From positions 17,013,216-17,077,215 of the forward strand of contig CP137670.1 in the NCBI GenBank assembly GCA_037976565.1: a stretch of 64,000 nt of DNA, read 5' to 3'. The number at the start of each line of letters is the position of its first letter. Position 1 is the first letter of the stretch. Made by a program: the position numbers and the translations under genes. This document shows positions 1 to 9,396 of this stretch, in pieces. This DNA comes from Mesocentrotus franciscanus. Its lineage: Eukaryota > Echinodermata > Echinoidea > Camarodonta > Strongylocentrotidae. Under the pieces are notes generated by a model, which did no database searches, was not told where the DNA came from, and saw only the letters and a program-made list of their open reading frames with translations.

Positions 1-660
1 TACCTATGCTGAGTGTGCGTCACCTATGTGTAAAATGCGTGACCTGTTTAAAGCACGTCATGTCAAAATCTCTGTGGTGTGACGTAATATTTCGTATTGA
101 CTTTGCCATTGAACTTAAGTCGCGCTTAAGTCGCGCTTAAGTTAAGTAGGCCCTCTCTCACTTAAATTCGAAACAGCTGGAGCGTATCGGCCAATCAGAG
201 CGCGTAAACTCATTGTACATGGCTCAATGGCAATAGTTCTATGTGGTACGTACATTAAGACTGACGGTGAGTTGTATTGTACATGTATACGTAGAAGTCT
301 CTTCATCAGTACCTTCGCTATATGGCATGGCATACAATGCCACTTTTTGGATCACCGTACTGAATTAGATATCTGTAACAGATTTCAATTCCCCGAGAGC
401 ACACGTATGTTTAACGCTGTGTTGGTGAAACTGAAGCAAGAGGGCTTGGGGAGCACCACACATAAAGCCTCAATTTCTGACTCTCTGAGTCTGAGTCTGA
501 GTTAGATTGCACCTCTCCAAAACTCAAAAGGCTTGCAAAACAAAGTGTTTATTGATTTAAATTTTAATGACTTTTTTTGTTGTTAAGGTTTAGATCTAGA
601 TCTAGACTTTCTAGGTCGTTACATTTGTTTTCACTAACAACAATCAAATTATGCAAATTT
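1..660. other. No gene recognised
   Basis: No conserved coding signal is visible on either strand. The stretch holds a short direct duplication (CGCGCTTAAGT at about 121-139), a GAGTCT microrepeat at 482-500 and a palindromic AGATCTAGATCTAGA at 593-607. These look like ordinary intronic or intergenic sequence. Confidence 0.5.
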
Positions 661-663
661 AAA

Positions 664-741
664 AATCATGCTTTCCGGTAATTACCGGATGCATGGCTAT
701 TCCAAAATCATGCATCCGGTAATTACCGGACGCATGATTTT
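664..741. repeat. Short inverted repeat with CCGGTAATTACCGG
   Basis: Two inverted arms carry the self-complementary core CCGGTAATTACCGG (one near 675-689, one near 715-730), each beside a CATGC/GCATG end. The arrangement is a small foldback, probably a MITE remnant. Confidence 0.55.
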
Positions 742-820
742 GCCATGCACCCAGTAAATCTGTAAAATAACAGATTTGTGTATTTTTGACGATTTTTGGG
801 GCCCCATTTTATAAAACAGA

Positions 821-976
821 TGATGCACAGGTTTAATTCATGGGTCGGTGGAATTGTGTGCACGCGGTACCTTTGAATTTGGTCTAAAACCCACTCGGCT
901 GCGACTCGTGGGTTCAAACCATTCAAAGGTACCTTGTGCACACAATTCCTACCGACGCACTCAAACCTGTGCATCA
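821..976. mobile_element. Hairpin MITE (TGATGCACAGGTTT ends)
   Basis: TGATGCACAGGTTT at 821-834 is the exact reverse complement of AAACCTGTGCATCA at 963-976. Further inside, GGTACCTTTGAAT and ATTCAAAGGTACC also pair, so almost the whole 156 bp folds on itself. It has no coding capacity and is non-autonomous. Confidence 0.7.
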
Positions 977-1189
977 TTTGTATTTAATGTCATTGTGATG
1001 TAGTGCAGGACAACTTTCCCATTTGTTCCAACAACAAAAAATTACTAAAATTTCAATTTTTCCATATGTTTTACTTATGAGAGTCTTTTCTTGTCTTGTT
1101 GGAGGACTTATAATAATTTGAGTTTAATAGTTTGAGATGTTCCCAAGGGAGAAGGCACTTTAAATAGTACACCACAATTAGAAGAGCAG

Positions 1190-1585
1190 GGTGTCCACAC
1201 ACACAAGAAAGTAATCCCAAAACTCTACAGCGAAATGTCGTAAAGGTGCGCAGTTTGCTACTGCGGTCATGAAATGGAAGCGGAAATGAGAGATCAGGTC
1301 TCCTTTCGCGCGCGATCCGACGTTAAGCCTCGCCCAGTTAGACTAGTTCCGTCCACACACAAAATTTCCGTGATTAAGCGTGATTAGGCGTGACTAGTTA
1401 TTGAGTTCTAGTTCGAAACGATGCCCAAACCTGCGTTTCGTTATACGACGTTTCGTTATACGACGTATCGTTAGTAAGCGTCCACACACACAATTTCATC
1501 ATATAACTATCGCGAAACGGTATAACTATCGCAAAACGGTATAACTAATCACGCCTCATCACGGAAAATGTTGTGTGTGGACAGG
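1190..1585. mobile_element. Foldback element with GTCCACACACA ends
   Basis: GTCCACACACA-type ends occur at about 1191, 1351 and 1480, and the inverted form TGTGTGTGGAC lies at 1572-1582. Inner parts pair as well: TTTCCGTGATTAAGC near 1365 against the GCCTCATCACGGAAAA region near 1550, and CGTTATACGACG units near 1440-1460 against CGGTATAACTA units near 1517-1545. The left boundary is uncertain. A related stretch (GCGTTTCTTTATATGACG) occurs near 21737. Confidence 0.5.
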
Positions 1586-1686
1586 GGGGAGTTGTCTATG
1601 ACTACTTTGCAATCTGCTAACCAAATTTCCAATATGAGATTCACATGTAGTTTAGTGATCTCATATTCCAAATATTTATAAGAGGT

Positions 1687-1845
1687 GTGTGGTGGTCTAT
1701 TGGATACACCAACTGACTGTGGATCATATGGTTCGTGGTTCAAGCCCCGCCGTGGCACTAATGTCCTTTGGAAAGTCATTAATCTACATTTGCCACTCTC
1801 TACCCAGGGGAAGTAAATGGGTACCCGGTAGGAAGAAATTACTTG
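1687..1845 (+). mobile_element. tRNA-derived SINE fragment
   Basis: It contains a B-box-like GTGGTTCAAGCCCCGCC followed by the tail TAATGTCCTTTGGAAAG...CATTAATCTACATTTGCCACTCTCTACCCAGG and a GGGTACCCGG end. The same tail occurs at 23573, 25785 and, inverted, at 63255-63475, which defines a dispersed family. The A box is degraded. Confidence 0.6.
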
Positions 1846-2191
1846 AACGCTTTAGCGCCTTATCATGTCGGCTCAGCTACAGCCAGGGTAAATATATGAT
1901 ACTTAGTAAAAAGCGGAGTGGAGTATATATAGTAGCTGTGCTATATAAATGGACCTATTATTGTAACTGTCTCATTATTGGTCCAATTTATTTTCAAACT
2001 AATGCCATGCGGAGTATTGAAGTGGGTGATACCAATGTTGCAAAGTTGTTTTTGAGTTTCTGATGATATAACTCTATTATCAAATAAACATTTACTTTAC
2101 TGGTATTAAAGAGAGCTGTTGCAGGGCTAGCGCCATGAGCGTCCCTGAATGGTGTGTGCGCTCTATAAGTTACACTATTATTATTATGTTT

Positions 2192-2454
2192 ATACACTGT
2201 TACCCAGAAAGTTGGAATAATTTTTCTCAACTTCTTTTCATAAAATGATTGTCACAATATTGTTTATTCTTGATAGGTAGAGTTTATATATCTGCTTAGA
2301 GCATTATTAATCGATCTAAATGACTCTTTAGATTAATCAATCTAAGGTTTGAGAATATATCAACTTTTTCTATCAAGAACAATTCATATTGTCACAATCA
2401 TTTCATGACAAGAGATTAGGACAAATTATTCCAACTTTATGGGTAACAGTGTAT
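2192..2454. mobile_element. Hairpin MITE (ATACACTGTTACCCA ends)
   Basis: ATACACTGTTACCCAGAAAG at the left matches the reverse complement of the right end (CTTTATGGGTAACAGTGTAT). The arms continue to pair through ATTGTCACAAT, TCTTGATAG and the AATCGATCTAAA/TTTAGATTAATC core, making one long hairpin of 263 bp with no open frame. Confidence 0.7.
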
Positions 2455-2597
2455 CATAAAAGTTGGACGACCCTTCAAGAGGTATAGTCTAGATCCAATG
2501 GCATACCGAGATATACTGGTAGTGCCTAACATTGAAAACTAGCCTATAATAGTTAAGCTGATACCAGCATATATGATATATATATCATGAAGTTCCA

Positions 2598-3295
2598 TGA
2601 AGCTCCCTTCTTCAAGAAAACCTGTAACACAGTACATAAAAGATCATGCTTATCGTGACTATCAGCTGTCTCCTAGCATCTAAGTATTTCCTCCTACAGT
2701 ACCAATATTCCATTTCTGAACTGTCAACTTAAAAACCAATACCGGTATTAATAAGTTGGCAAGAGTTTGATAATTTGTGGGGGGTTTTTTTCCTGCAGAT
2801 TCAAAACCTTCCACTTATATAACATTTATAATTTACTCAAATAGAAGATATTCATATTATGATATGCTTCCCTGTTACCCATTTTAGCTCCCTTCTTCAA
2901 GATAATGCTTATAATGACTATCTACTGCCTCATAGCGTCAAAGTATTTCCTTGTACTAATAATCCATTTCTGGGCCCCATCTTATAAAGAGTTGCAATTG
3001 ATCCAAATCAATCGCAAGTTTGCAGTCTCCTATCTATTATGTACATACCGGTAGTTGCAATTGATATAAATCACAAATAACTTGCAATTAATATCAACTC
3101 TTTATATTAGACGGGGTCCTAAATTGTCACCTCAAAACCACTATGAATAAGATGGCAAGAATTAATTTTCTGTTAGGTAATTTGTGGGGTTTTTTCCCTG
3201 ACACTGAGGATTCAAAACTTTCCAATGATATAACACTTATAATTTACTCAAGTAGAATATATTCAATTATTCATAATATTATATGCTATAAACTG
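2598..3295. repeat. Direct tandem duplication, second copy carrying a MITE
   Basis: The blocks at about 2598-2870 and 2887-3295 share, in the same order, AGCTCCCTTCTTCAAGA, AAGTATTTCCT, CCATTTCTG, a GTCA(A/C)CT(T/C)AAAACCA stretch, AATTTGTGGGG, GATTCAAAAC, ATAATTTACTCAA and ATATGCT. They are diverged copies of one segment. The second is longer only because a hairpin element (2972-3120) sits inside it. Confidence 0.65.
2972..3120. mobile_element. Hairpin MITE (GGGCCCCATCTTATAAAGAG family), copy 1
   Basis: The ends GGGCCCCATCTTATAAAGAGTT and AACTCTTTATATTAGACGGGGTCCT are inverted, and the interior GCAATTGAT/ATCAATTGC words pair. Other copies are at 8621-8777 and 25128-25783. The first duplicate at 2598-2870 gives an empty site: CCATTTCTG runs straight into AACTGTC there. 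Confidence 0.7.
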
Positions 3296-4120
3296 AAAGC
3301 AAGCAATAACAATTATTGAGAAAAATAACCACAGTTTTAGGATATGTGACTTATTGGTGGTTTTGTTATGACCAGTATAAGAAAAATATAACAAACAGAC
3401 AGTGCCCTATACTTACAATAGTATATCATTTAGAAAATTAGTGCCAATAACAAAAGGTTTCAGTTTTAATGAAAGAATCTCATTCCCACAGGCTTTTCAT
3501 CATATACCGGTACTTTATAGTGATATAATAAAATGATATTCATTAAAGACATACCGTGCCTCACGATAGTCTGCTCAAACTATGCCACAATTTAGCTGCT
3601 TGGAAGGACACGGATGTCAAATGGGCCCAATACATATTGGGCTGAATATTGACCGCAATCTTTGTACACAAAGTCAACGGCGAAACCCGTAAGAGTGAAA
3701 ATATCAGGAAATATTGCCCGCTTGAAACTGCTAGTTTTTCGGACCGGGCAAAATATGCTTTCTATTTTGCATGGTAAAATCACTTCATATACATTGTAGG
3801 TAATGAGACTGACGCCTTGCTAAATGATGTTAATAAATACCACACCCAGTGCCATTTATTAATTGTGGGGTGAGGAGTTCTGATTAATAACATAATATGC
3901 ACAAATTAGAACACATTAAAAAACATTTATTAGCAGGCTTGACAGTCGACATGAGGAAGTAACATAACTGCAAGTTTATACTAGCAGGAACAAAGTTTCA
4001 AAATAAATGTGTTGTATCATTCAGCTTTCAGTTTTTAACATTTTATGTCTGTGGTGTTTATCATAACTTCAAAGTTTTCTTCTTTTTTTTTATTTGAATA
4101 CAACTTGTCATTTCTTGTAG
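3296..4120. other. No gene recognised
   Basis: AT-rich sequence. One minus-strand frame at 3592-3783 (63 codons, less AT-rich than its surroundings) was examined. It has no recognised motif and no clean splice sites tying it to the PLCL exons, so it is not called as an exon. Confidence 0.4.
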
Positions 4121-4287
4121 TACAGTCCAAACTTGTTATAAAAAGGTCCTTGGGACCAAGTAGATTACCTTGTTATATCAGGGTAAAAAAACATATGAAT
4201 ATAAAGAGCTGGGACCAGCAAAATCACCTTGTTATAACAGATACCTCGTTATAATAGAGCTCTTTATAATGAGGTTCCACTGTACTA
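4121..4287. repeat. Dispersed repeat of the TTATAA/ACTGTAC-ended family
   Basis: The left end TACAGTCCAAACTTGTTATAA and right end TTATAATGAGGTTCCACTGTA are inverted, and the TTGTTATA/TATAACA words alternate inside. It resembles the other units ending CACTGTA at 7955-8040, 10331-10511, 17340-17516 and 18651-18960. Confidence 0.5.
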
Positions 4288-4617
4288 GTAATATCTTATT
4301 CTTAATCTTATTCTTAATATTATGTCACAGGCTTTGGTAGTCAAAATTTATTAAAAGTAATTCAGTGATTGTAATGACTTCTTACTTTTTACCATTCCAT
4401 TATTTTTTTGAGATATTTTAACCTTGTATATTCTCTCTTTAATATTTGTATTTACAATATAATGAACAAACTAATGGATTGGTAATACATGATTCTCAAG
4501 CATTGTATTCTGAAGTAAACATAATTTATTGAACTTCACTGAGAAATTGTTGCAAACATGCGCAGTTCAGCCTTTGGCTACAAAGCATTGATAAATAAAA
4601 CTATTATAGAATACTGT

Positions 4618-4896
4618 TAGGCCATTTTCGTAATATAACCAAATTTATGCATAAGTGCCTCTAAACGAGTTATTTTATTCACCTGTTACGGATACTTGCA
4701 TATATTACATATATTATGTGTTATTAGGTAGGGCAAGCCATGTTTGTCCTACCTATCAACAACTTATGTATGCAATTTGAATTCTGACTATTGAGATTTA
4801 TTTATTTATGAAATATTTTGTATTGGGGCACTTCACAAAGATGTTTGCATTAAATTTGGTGACATTAAATTTGGTGACATTAAGAAAATAGCCTAT
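4618..4896. mobile_element. Hairpin MITE family H (AAATTTAATGCATACGTCTTTGTG type)
   Basis: The left arm TAGGCCATTTTCGTAAT...CACCTGTTACGG and right arm GTATTGGGGCACTTCACAAAGA...AAAATAGCCTA are inverted, with a central ATTAGGTAGGGCAAGCC/TTTGTCCTACCTA hairpin. Copies are at 7731, 11211, 17702-18149, 23300 and 60194. Near the right end the word ACATTAAATTTGGTG is doubled. Confidence 0.75.
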
Positions 4897-5002
4897 ACAA
4901 CCTTTGTCTGCAAAGCATAAATAAATAAAACAATTATTAAATTTAATTAAATTCAATCTTGTACAGAATAGGAACTGGCAACTTGTGGCAAGGAGAACTT
5001 AC

Positions 5003-5132
5003 CCTAAACTTGTGTCTGATCCTGGTAGATGCTACACCATTGTTGATTTTCTTCATGAGCTGCATGACTTCATATTCATCTAGCTGACCTAAGGAATCAC
5101 CCGCTGCCTTGTTGAACATATCTCTCAGCCAT
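5003..5132 (-). CDS. PLCL: PLCL-like protein, exon at the start of the EF-hand region
   Basis: The exon is 130 nt on the minus strand and reads WLRDMFNKAAGD... to ...STRIRHKFR after one base that completes a serine codon. This aligns in position with the start of the EF-hand region of PLC-like proteins, where PRIP proteins have a W-L-x-x-x-F helix followed by a degenerate calcium loop. The loop here (AAGDSLGQL) lacks most acidic calcium ligands. The 3' end is clean: AAG TTT AGG followed by gtaagt (donor at 5002-4997), phase 0. The 5' end has no AG acceptor; it follows ...TTATCGCAC, the AC end of an AT-AC intron. The next downstream exon is not in the first 5 kb, so it lies beyond the window or was missed. 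The family match is from memory of PLC sequences, not a search. Confidence 0.8.
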
Positions 5133-5156
5133 GTGCGATAAGTACAGTCAAGGAGA
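5133..5156 (-). promoter_or_regulatory. U12-type 3' splice site and branch point (AC end)
   Basis: Reading the minus strand, TCTCCTTGAC (5156-5147) fits the U12 branch consensus TTCCTTRAY, with the branch A at 5148. The intron ends in AC at 5134-5133, about 15 nt downstream, the short spacing expected for minor-spliceosome introns. There is no AG in this stretch and no pyrimidine tract. Confidence 0.8.
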
Positions 5157-5162
5157 ACATCA

Positions 5163-5317
5163 TTTCAATAATAATAGTAGTAATCATAATGATAATAATA
5201 ATACTAATAGTAATCATAATACAAATACTATTACTACAACTAATAATAATAATAATAATAATAATACTGACAATAATAATATTAACAACAATATTAACAA
5301 AAACAACAACACTGTAC

Positions 5318-5348
<31 letters not shown>

Positions 5349-5375
5349 TAAATAATATTAATAATAATTATAAAA
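5163..5375. repeat. (AAT)n/(AAC)n microsatellite
   Basis: Imperfect AAT/ATA/AAC trinucleotide repeats run for about 210 bp, the purest part at 5312-5347. Frames through it give only poly-N or poly-I and are not genes. It starts just upstream of the U12 branch point. Confidence 0.9.
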
Positions 5376-5559
5376 ATAATAATGAACTTAAGGCACCAAA
5401 TCCACTTGATATTCGAATCCTCAAGGCACATGACTGCAAGGGATGAAATCACATAAAAGCTTTATAGACCAGGCCTTCTCAACTAGTTTATTAGAAGTGC
5501 CAAAACAAAAATTTATTGAAGTTGAAGTGCCAACCTGTATGTTTGGTGACTGCGAGGGA

Positions 5560-5648
5560 GCATAGCGACTGAGCCGACAACGGGTGGGGTCCAGGGGGCG
5601 GAGCCCCCGGAAGCTGGTGGATTTTAGGGCTTTTCAAAGGCCCAGATG
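5560..5648. repeat. GC-rich GGGGTCCAGGGGGCGGAGCCCC module
   Basis: GGTGGGGTCCAGGGGGCGGAGCCCCCGGAAGC appears here once. Its reverse complement form, GGGGGCTCCGCCCCCTGGACCCCACC, recurs in the subterminal triplicate of each Helitron unit (for example 39050-39080). The two share the palindromic GGGGCGGAGCCCC/GGGGCTCCGCCCC core. Probably a fragment of a related element. Confidence 0.5.
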
Positions 5649-5885
5649 TGGCATTTTTAACACCTTTTTATTCCAAAATAGATCAATCATAATTTCATAT
5701 TGATGTGAACAAGATTAGCACAATTCCTGTGTACAATTACACTGGAAGTAAATTTATATGTAGTTATTTTGGTGCAATAAACACAGGAAATGTCAAAATT
5801 AAGTGAAAATCAAACAGACAAAATGGCTTGCTTACATTTTGGACTCAACTTTGACTGCAAATTCTTGATTTTGCTGAGTTTTTTT

Positions 5886-5960
5886 ATTCAAAAAAAATAA
5901 AATATACATATATTTTTTTTTTTTTTTTTAAATATAATTTTTTAGTAATTTTTTTAATTA
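5886..5960. repeat. A/T homopolymer tract
   Basis: Poly-A followed by poly-T (about 5889-5955) gives only lysine/phenylalanine-rich frames. It may be the tail of a retroposed copy, but no source element is recognisable beside it. Confidence 0.6.
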
Positions 5961-6627
5961 CATTTTTGAAACAGCCGCGTGCCACTCCGACTGACCGCAA
6001 GCGCCACAAGTGGCGCGCGCCCTGCCAGTTGAGAAGGCCTATTATAGACAATAGTACAATTGAGTAGGATACAACATATAAGCATTGTAAAGACAATTAA
6101 TGATACACTGTACATGTATGCCAAATCAAAGAGATATGTTGGATTATTTACTTTTTTGTTTAAAATTGCGACTTATATCAACTGCTATTTCTAATCTCCC
6201 AAGTACGAGCATTGCTCAGTAAAGGCCCAGCAAGAGTAAAGGTTCTGTTCCTCCCCCCCCCTCCCAACTCCACTCAGCTTTAATAGAAAGACTGTGTTAT
6301 GATCGGGAGGGGCTCAAATAGCTCACCTTTTGTTTGTATCACTTCAAAAAATGCTGTTATTTTTGTGGGAGATCTTTGAGGATTTGGTGCGGTAAAAGTG
6401 CAATTTTCTTGGCATGATATTTAAGTAATTTACTGCTATATTAGCAGTGCTCTTTTTTTAGTTTTATACCAGAGTGATTTTGGATGTTTCCAGTGCTAAG
6501 TCGCTCACCGCTCCTGTGTACTTTTTTCCTGCTGGTTTGTATCCTTACATGGAGAGAGTGTTGTGGTGGTCTGGGAGTACTTAACCTACTTAACAAGGAA
6601 CAGATCATAGATGATTCTACATTCACT

Positions 6628-6953
6628 AAACCTGTCTTCATCAGCTCGAGTTTGCCAAATAGCCCGCTATTTTAACTATCCCGATTGAAAATTAGCCAGT
6701 TAATTTGCGTCTTCATCAGCCCGCAGTTGCAATTAGCGGGATATTTGGTCAAGAAAATATCCTGAGAATTCTTGGTCTTGTTTCCAAAATATCCCGCTAT
6801 TTGGGATATAGAGGGCTAATTTGCGCCCGTCCGAGCTAGTTTGTCATGAGTGTATCGGTCTGGTGAAGACGCAATTTCGAGCTTCGGGATAATATCCCGA
6901 GTCTGAAAATAGCGGGTTATTTGGAAAACTCGAGCTGATGAAAACAGGCCTAA
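6628..6953. mobile_element. TIR element (CCTGTCTTCATCAGCTCGAG family), copy 1
   Basis: Left end TAAACCTGTCTTCATCAGC and right end GCTGATGAAAACAGGCCTA are inverted; CTCGAGTTTGCCAAATAGCCCGCTATTTT pairs with AAAATAGCGGGTTATTTGGAAAACTCGAG. ATATCCCGCTATTT words recur inside. The element is about 326 bp with no coding capacity. Sister copies are at 15456-15803 and 26203-26526. Confidence 0.8.
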
Positions 6954-6974
6954 TGATGACTCATTATGGAGAAA

Positions 6975-7196
6975 TAATGTTATGGATGTTTCTTTCCTGG
7001 GGACCTAGTGATGAGTTATTCCATTAACCAGTTATTAACGAATGAACTATCTGTATAATACTTGGAATACAGTCTGCATACAAATTACTTGTTGCTATGT
7101 CGGACAAGCCTCGGGCAAACTTTCAGGTTGTTTAAGAACAACCTCTTTTATTTTTAAACTGAATAAAATTTGAATATGTCAGTAGACCAGCCTATA
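6975..7196. repeat. Dispersed repeat R215, copy 1
   Basis: The stretch from ATGGATGTTTCTTTCCTGGGG to the GAATATGTCAGTAGACCAGCC end recurs at 59992-60206 in the same order, including TTATTCCATTA, TTAACGAATGAACTA and CAGTCTGCATACA. No terminal repeats are evident and the function is unknown. Confidence 0.65.
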
Positions 7197-7730
7197 ATGT
7201 GGAAATGAAGGGGGAAAAAATGAAGGAGAAAATCTTCAAGAAATTATCTTTCTGGAAGTTTACACAAAGCTGAAACAAATTAGAAATACTCTTTGGGAAG
7301 ATTGCCCCCCCCCCAAAAAAAAAAAAAATATGCAAAATGTTTCTTCCAACTGAATGAAAAATCATTTAAAAATTAAAACCTAAACAATTATCCCTAATAG
7401 AGAGAGCAGCTCATAAGCCTCTAGTTAATATCTATATTGCAAAGCTCATTTTTGAATGCAGTTTTTTGTATCATGTTTGAAAGATAATAATGGATCATAA
7501 TTGCGTGACCTCGCTTTGAAATTAGGACGGATTAAATTGCATGCAGTGAGGTATGAATGGATCTTACTATGTACACTAATATACATGCTCCAAATACATG
7601 TACTCAATCATCATTTAACTTAATGGAACTCAATCAATTCATCCACTGGTATTAATACAAACCAAATCGAAATAAATTCAATTGATGCATGTAACACGGG
7701 TATTCATTATCTTAGTAAAGAGACTTGAAT
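7197..7730. other. No gene recognised
   Basis: AT-rich intronic sequence with a C8A15-type homopolymer junction at about 7305-7328 and no conserved frame. Confidence 0.4.
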
Positions 7731-7937
7731 AGACCATTTTCATAATTTAAGGCATAATTTTTTTTTTAAGTACCTCGTTACAAATTATTTCATTCCCCTG
7801 TAACGGATAATTGAATTTCAATAGTCAGAATGCAAATTGCATATATTGCGTGTTGTTAGGTAGGGCAAACCATAATGTTTGTCTTCCTTAGCAACAACTT
7901 ATGTATGTAATTTAAATTCTGACTATTAAAATTCAAA
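7731..7937. mobile_element. Hairpin MITE family H, right-truncated copy
   Basis: The left arm (GACCATTTTCATAATTTAAGGC...TTATTTCATTC) and the GTTAGGTAGGGCAAACC/TTTGTCTTCC centre match the 4618 copy. The right arm stops near ATTCTGACTATTAAAATTC, where another repeat begins. Confidence 0.65.
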
Positions 7938-7954
7938 AAAATCTGCTGTAGTGA

Positions 7955-8040
7955 CCACCTTTATAGAAAGACCACCTGTCTATAAAGACCACATTTTCTT
8001 GTCTCCCTTGAGTGGTCTCTATATACAGGTTCCACTCTAC
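7955..8040. repeat. GACCACCTGTCTATAAAGACC repeat, copy
   Basis: GACCACCTTTATAGAAAGACCACC...GAGTGGTCTCTATATACAGGTTCCACT is an inverted-repeat unit of the family also seen at 10331, 17340 and 18651. Confidence 0.6.
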
Positions 8041-8620
8041 AAAGAACTAACTTGATATCTAAGCTAGATTTCTACACCTACCAGGGAAAAAAATAATATT
8101 TATTTTTCGGGGGCTATTTTCAAGCTTGCCTGCATAAAAATAATACTCTAAAATTTGTTTTGCATTGAACTCTATGCAAATTTACAGGGGCTCTTTTGGG
8201 CATTTTGGGGGCGAATTCGCCCTGAGCCCCCGTGTATTTTTTTCACTGACACCTACATGTACATGTACAACGTATTGGAGAAGCTGTTATTTTCCTGGGG
8301 GATAACTTTTGTCAAATTTCACAAATCACTCATCGATTGCAATTTAAGAAACAGAAACGTTGCCACCATTTAGAAGGGGTTTTCCCCGTAGTGGGGTGTC
8401 TGTTTTTGGGGGGGTGTCTGTTTTTGGGGGGGTGCACATGCATACTGTTACTTTTCTGATGTACAATGTATCGGTAGTGAGTATGTATCTGTGCAGCACA
8501 TTGCCCCAGCCATGGAGTTCAGCCAACAGAACGCATGCATGCCTTGTGCAAAAACAAGTTTGTGTGTCATTTAACAGCACAGGCATAGAGTGGACGGAAC
8601 TTAATACAAGTAGCCTGCAG
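8041..8620. other. Intronic sequence, no gene; small direct repeat
   Basis: Nothing coding is supported. GTGTCTGTTTTTGGGGGG is duplicated in tandem at about 8397-8432. The 8360-8635 frame crosses it and shows no conserved feature. Confidence 0.4.
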
Positions 8621-8777
8621 GGACCTATCTTATAAAGAGTTTATATTAATAGCAACTTATTTGCGATTGATATCAATCGCAACTACGTACATAAGAGATA
8701 GGAACTGTAAACTTGAGATTGAATAGAGGACTTGCGATTGATACAAATCAATCGAAACTCTTTATAAGACGGGTCCT
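8621..8777. mobile_element. Hairpin MITE (GGxCCxATCTTATAAAGAG family), copy 2
   Basis: GGACCTATCTTATAAAGAGTT and AACTCTTTATAAGACGGGTCCT form the ends, with paired ATTGATATCAATCGCAA words inside. It has the same build as 2972-3120. Confidence 0.75.
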
Positions 8778-9040
8778 GGTCATTTGTGAAAGCAATGGCT
8801 TGCGCAACTGTCTTTGGGTCTGTAATTCGCAGAAAATGTCTGTGAGCAAAAATATTGCCTTATACAATAAGTCAAGATTATCAATTCCATGCTACATTTG
8901 ATACAGAAATAAACATGATATTCCAAATATATTCAGCTTTAGATGAAAAACAGAACATTAGAGTTATACAGACAATTTATACAAGAAAAAGTTTGACAAG
9001 ATTGAAGTATTAAGACAATACTGAAATTGGAACTAAGTCT

Positions 9041-9317
9041 AGGGGAGTGTTTCACAAAGACTAAGATCGACTTTAAGTTGGACTTAAATATGGCAGGCCG
9101 TTCATGCCACTGTTTGCTCTCATCATTATGATCTTTAGATAATATTTTTTCCTTCAATAATGAATTATCCAAAAATATAAATTCTTTAGATTTATGACCA
9201 TGATTTGTACATCCCTTGAGAGACCAATGCCAGCAAATGGTGAGAGCAAACAGCCTGCCATATAATATTTAAGTCCAACTTAAAGGCGACCTTAGTCTTT
9301 GTGAAACAATCCCTAGA
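9041..9317. mobile_element. Hairpin MITE (GGGGAGTGTTTCACAAAGAC family), copy 1
   Basis: Left TCTAGGGGAGTGTTTCACAAAGACTAAG and right CTTAGTCTTTGTGAAACAATCCCTAGA are inverted, and the GTTGGACTTAAATAT/ATATTTAAGTCCAAC arms continue inward. It lies 40 bp inside the intron from the AT-AC donor at 9356. Copy 2 is at 15096-15391. Confidence 0.8.
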
Positions 9318-9345
9318 CCACATATTATAATATGAGAATGAAGAT

Positions 9346-9356
9346 AAAAAGGATAT
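9346..9356 (-). promoter_or_regulatory. U12-type 5' splice site (ATATCCTTTTT)
   Basis: On the minus strand the exon ends GATTC and the intron begins ATATCCTTTTT, a full match to the AT-AC minor-spliceosome donor consensus ATATCCTTT. No GT donor gives a sensible frame here. The matching AC acceptor and branch site are at 5133-5156. Confidence 0.82.
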
Positions 9357-9396
9357 GAATCTCGTAGTTCCTGATTCCTTTCTATAGCTTCTGGTG
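9357..9396 (-). CDS. PLCL: PLCL-like protein, 40-nt micro-exon linking PH domain and EF hands
   Basis: After a normal acceptor (TTTCTTTACAG, AG at 9398-9397) the exon supplies CA, then PEAIERNQELRD, then TC. The first two bases complete the codon opened by the A that ends the previous exon, giving T; the last two are completed by the A that starts the 5132 exon, giving S. The joined product ...GGNRTPEAIERNQELRDSWLRDMF... is continuous. The exon has a GT-AG intron upstream and an AT-AC intron downstream. It is very short, so the evidence is the perfect phase at both ends and the residue context rather than length. Confidence 0.75.

Larger units (their letters stand above)
5133..9356 (-). other. 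AT-AC (U12-type) intron of the PLCL-like gene
   Basis: The intron is 4,224 nt, starts ATATCCTTTTT at 9356 and ends TTATCGCAC at 5133. It joins GATTC to ATGG (phase 2) and restores ...RNQELRDSWLRDMF. It contains MITEs at 6628, 7731, 8621 and 9041 and an AAT microsatellite only about 30 nt upstream of the acceptor. Confidence 0.8.

Noticed and set aside
3592..3783. 63-codon minus-strand frame as a further PLCL exon
   Set aside because: No PLC motif, no convincing AG acceptor or GT donor in the required phase 0, and the residues do not resemble the EF-hand or X-domain sequence expected next.
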